DNA from: Streptomyces griseoaurantiacus
GTDB lineage: Bacteria > Actinomycetota > Actinomycetes > Streptomycetales > Streptomycetaceae
Assembly: GCA_014656015.1 (NCBI GenBank)
Contig: BNBP01000036.1
Location: 1 to 64,000, forward strand
Reading direction: 5' to 3'
Length of the DNA stretch: 64,000 nucleotides
A program made the position numbers and the translations under genes. Under the pieces are notes generated by a model. It searched no databases, had not been told where the DNA came from, and was given only the letters and a program-made list of their open reading frames with translations. This document shows, one piece after another, positions 62,498-64,000 of the stretch (its first letter is position 1; the number at the start of each line of letters is the position of its first letter).

Positions 62498-62979
62498 CGG
62501 ATCCTCCCGGTCGCGTGCAGCAGGCGGTGGGTCGTGGCGGCCGCGAGCCACACGGCGGCCAGGGCCGCGAGCAGGGTGGCCGCGAGGTAGGCGAGTCCGG
62601 TGCGGGGACGGCCGGCGTCGAGGAGCCTCTCGATGTCGACGGCGTAGGTCGAGAACGTGGTGAAGCCCCCGAGCACGCCGGTGCCGAAGAAGGGCCGCAC
62701 CAGAGGGCGGGGGGCCCACACCTCGGCGAGGAGGGTCATGAAGACGCCGATCACGGCGCAGCCGAGGACGTTGACCCACAGGGTGGCCCAGGGGAAGCCG
62801 CCCACGGGTGTGGGCCACAGCAGGCCGGCGGCGTAGCGGGCGGTGGCGCCGATGCCGCCGCCGAGGGCGACCACCGCGACGGCGCGGCCCTGACCGCGCC
62901 ATACGGGCGGGCGGCGGGCGGGGGTGAGGGCGGACGCGGTCGCCGGATCGTCGACGCGCTCGGGCTGCGGGACCGTCAT
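62494..62979 (-). CDS. crcB: Fluoride channel subunit CrcB (Fluc), longer paralogue
   Basis: 161 residues. A hydrophilic head of about 32 residues precedes the Fluc fold: GGGIGATARYAAGLLW, FPWATLWVNVLGCAVIGVFMTLL and GTGVLGGFTTFSTYAVD with the Phe/Thr track. AGGAG lies before ATG 62979. It is the first gene of the operon, directly behind a fluoride riboswitch. Confidence 0.93.
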   Translation of the reverse strand: MTVPQPERVDDPATASALTPARRPPVWRGQGRAVAVVALGGGIGATARYAAGLLWPTPVGGFPWATLWVNVLGCAVIGVFMTLLAEVWAPRPLVRPFFGTGVLGGFTTFSTYAVDIERLLDAGRPRTGLAYLAATLLAALAAVWLAAATTHRLLHATGRIR

Positions 62980-63030
62980 GTGCTGCTGCTCCTACTCGCC
63001 GGGGCCCGGTCCGCCGGGCACGCTCGGGTG

Positions 63031-63089
63031 CAAGTAGGGACCGTTGGCGGCGACCCTGCCGCGGTTCGGGTACGGCGGGCCCCACCGCC
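63031..63089 (-). ncRNA. Fluoride riboswitch (crcB motif)
   Basis: The minus-strand RNA folds like the crystallised T. petrophila motif. P1 is GGCG/CGCC enclosing GUGGGGCC; a second stem GCGGC/GCCGC follows with loop AGGGUC. GGGGCC in the first loop pairs with GGUCCC downstream to make the pseudoknot (one G-U). The 3' end is CCUACUUG. It ends 51 bases before the first crcB ATG. It should turn the operon on when fluoride binds. Confidence 0.85.
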
Positions 63090-63179
63090 GCGCCGCGCTC
63101 CGGGATCGCGGCCGGTCAAAAGGTTATCGCGCGGGGCGGGAGGCGGGCGACCGGCGGCGGGGTCCCCTGCCCCGGACGG

Positions 63180-63431
63180 CTACCACCCGGATTCGAACAG
63201 GTCGCGGGCCTCGGCGATGCGTGCCTCGTCGCGGTGGTAGCGCGTCCGCCCGCCGGAGCGCTCGGCGCGCAGCAGCCCCGCCGCGGTGAGGACGCCGAGA
63301 TGGGCGCGGGCGAGCTCGGGGGCGATACCCAGAAGCCGGGCGACGGCGGGGGCGGTGGCGCCCTCGTGGTCCGCCAGCAGATCCAGGATGCGGCGGCGGA
63401 TCCCGCCCCCGCCCATGGGTGACTTCAGCAC
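63180..63431 (-). CDS. ArsR-type winged-helix regulator
   Basis: 83 residues, a minimal helix-turn-helix: GIRRRILDLLADHEGATAPAVARLLGIAPELARAHLGVLTAAGLLRAERSGGRTRYHRD. No metal-binding cysteines are visible. GGGAAGGGG lies before GTG 63431. It is divergent from the VOC gene, which it may control. Confidence 0.8.
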   Translation of the reverse strand: MLKSPMGGGGIRRRILDLLADHEGATAPAVARLLGIAPELARAHLGVLTAAGLLRAERSGGRTRYHRDEARIAEARDLFESGW

Positions 63432-63782
63432 GGCGCCCCTTCCCGACGACCTCGCGGTGCCCACTGTCGCGCGGGGCGGGGGGCCGCGCGGAGGGCCTAA
63501 TGGGCCGAAGTACGCACGCGCGGCGGTACGGGGCCGAAAGCCCGGGCACGCGGGCACCGCCACGACGGGGACCGGTCAGTTTTCGAGAAGCCGACGGGCG
63601 CCCCGCCCGCCTAGCGTGGTTCTCACCGGGGCGGTACGGCCCCGGAGCACACGAGGGGCACGGGGACACCCCGAGCACCGTCGAGCACCACCGAAAGACC
63701 CGAGAAGCACCGAGAAACGCCGACCAACACTGAGAAACACCGAAGCCACACCGACTGACATCGAGAGATGAGGAGTGCCGCC
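63432..63782. other. 351-base divergent region before the VOC gene
   Basis: No gene with good codon use. The right half (about 63656-63775) is unusually A-rich for this genome and made of degenerate copies around ACCGAGAAACACCGA. A ribosome site GAGGAG stands before the VOC ATG. A -10-like TAGCGT lies at 63612-63617 without a good -35. Confidence 0.55.
63675..63775 (+). repeat. Degenerate A-rich repeats in the VOC leader
   Basis: At least four imperfect units resembling CACCGAGAAACRCCGA (for example ACCCGAGAAGCACCGAG, CACCGAGAAACGCCGA, CACTGAGAAACACCGA). They would lie in the 5' untranslated RNA, which would be purine-rich and weakly folded. Confidence 0.5.
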
Positions 63783-64000
63783 ATGACCGGTGGAGTGCGG
63801 ACCGTCATTTACCCCGTCAAGGATCTCGGCCGCGCGAAGGCGCTGTTCCGGGCGCTGCTGGGGACGGAGCCCTATGCCGACGAGGCGTACTACGTCGGGT
63901 TCAAGGACGCCGGACAGGACATCGGGCTCGACCCCAACGGGCACGCCAGGGGGATGACCGGTCCCGTGCCCTACTGGCACGTCGACGACATCCGGGCCCG
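63783..64000 (+). CDS. VOC (glyoxalase-like) protein, 3' end beyond window
   Basis: The first 72 residues are visible: GGVRTVIYPVKDLGRAKALFRALLGTEPYADEAYYVGFKDAGQDIGLDPNG and PVPYWHVDDIRA. This is one beta-alpha-beta-beta-beta module of the vicinal oxygen chelate superfamily. AGGAG lies before ATG 63783. Family members include glyoxalases, dioxygenases and bleomycin-binding proteins; this one cannot be placed further. Confidence 0.85.
   Translation, partial: MTGGVRTVIYPVKDLGRAKALFRALLGTEPYADEAYYVGFKDAGQDIGLDPNGHARGMTGPVPYWHVDDIRA

Noticed and set aside
1..64000. CRISPR arrays, insertion sequences, tRNA genes or phage genes
   Set aside because: No spaced direct-repeat array, transposase, terminal inverted repeat pair, tRNA cloverleaf or phage structural gene was seen on either strand.

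Overview
The window is chromosomal DNA of a Streptomyces-type actinomycete. The GC content is very high, third codon positions are nearly all G or C, GTG and TTG starts are common, many genes overlap by 4 to 8 bases, and the families include typical streptomycete ones (DUF6479, DUF397, SlpD-like proteases, an NsdA-like regulator, ECF sigma factors). I saw no insertion sequence, prophage, CRISPR array, rRNA or tRNA gene.

Positions 1 to about 14.3 kb hold a light-response and carotenoid locus. On the minus strand an MMPL exporter gene, a 59-codon ORF, crtI and crtB are chained by 4-base stop/start overlaps; crtB runs off the left edge. On the plus strand come an SDR/DUF2867 oxidoreductase ORF that has no stop before the next gene, a photolyase (phrB), then, after a divergent FAD oxidoreductase, a LitS-like ECF sigma factor, crtY, crtT and crtU. 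CrtB, CrtI, CrtY and CrtU would give isorenieratene from GGPP. The GGPP synthase (crtE), crtV and the B12 photoreceptor regulator litR are not in the window. A strong hairpin after crtU closes the plus-strand run.

From 14.5 to 26.4 kb there is a membrane acyltransferase, a secreted SlpD-like peptidase, a Gfo/Idh/MocA oxidoreductase, a PAS-SpoIIE protein whose metal-binding aspartates are mostly replaced, an NsdA-family regulator divergent from a phosphotransferase with a TTA (bldA) codon, a secreted amidase, a conserved hypothetical and an orphan DUF397 protein.

From 26.6 to 42.2 kb there is a second MMPL exporter, a nucleotidyltransferase, an acyl-CoA synthetase divergent from a secreted AhlM/aculeacin-type acylase, a PYROXD2-like flavoprotein, an MpaB/DUF2236 protein, a Cys-rich copper-binding protein, a DUF6479 protein, an ABC exporter and the dhaKLM dihydroxyacetone kinase operon.

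From 42.2 to 55.8 kb there is a GH75 chitosanase, a secreted anchored protein, an FadH-like dienoyl-CoA reductase followed by a PadR regulator and preceded by a 34-bp perfect palindrome, a PrmC paralogue, a MarR regulator, an Rv1733c-like protein, a CE7 esterase, a methyltransferase, a two-component system, a GT39-like membrane protein and a Pro-rich membrane protein.

From 55.8 to 64 kb there is a short Rho paralogue with a substitution of the bicyclomycin-resistance type, a DD-carboxypeptidase, a coupled GntR regulator/asparaginase pair with a probable leaderless promoter, uppP, a crcB-DUF190-crcB fluoride operon behind a recognisable fluoride riboswitch, an ArsR-type regulator and the start of a VOC protein cut by the right edge.
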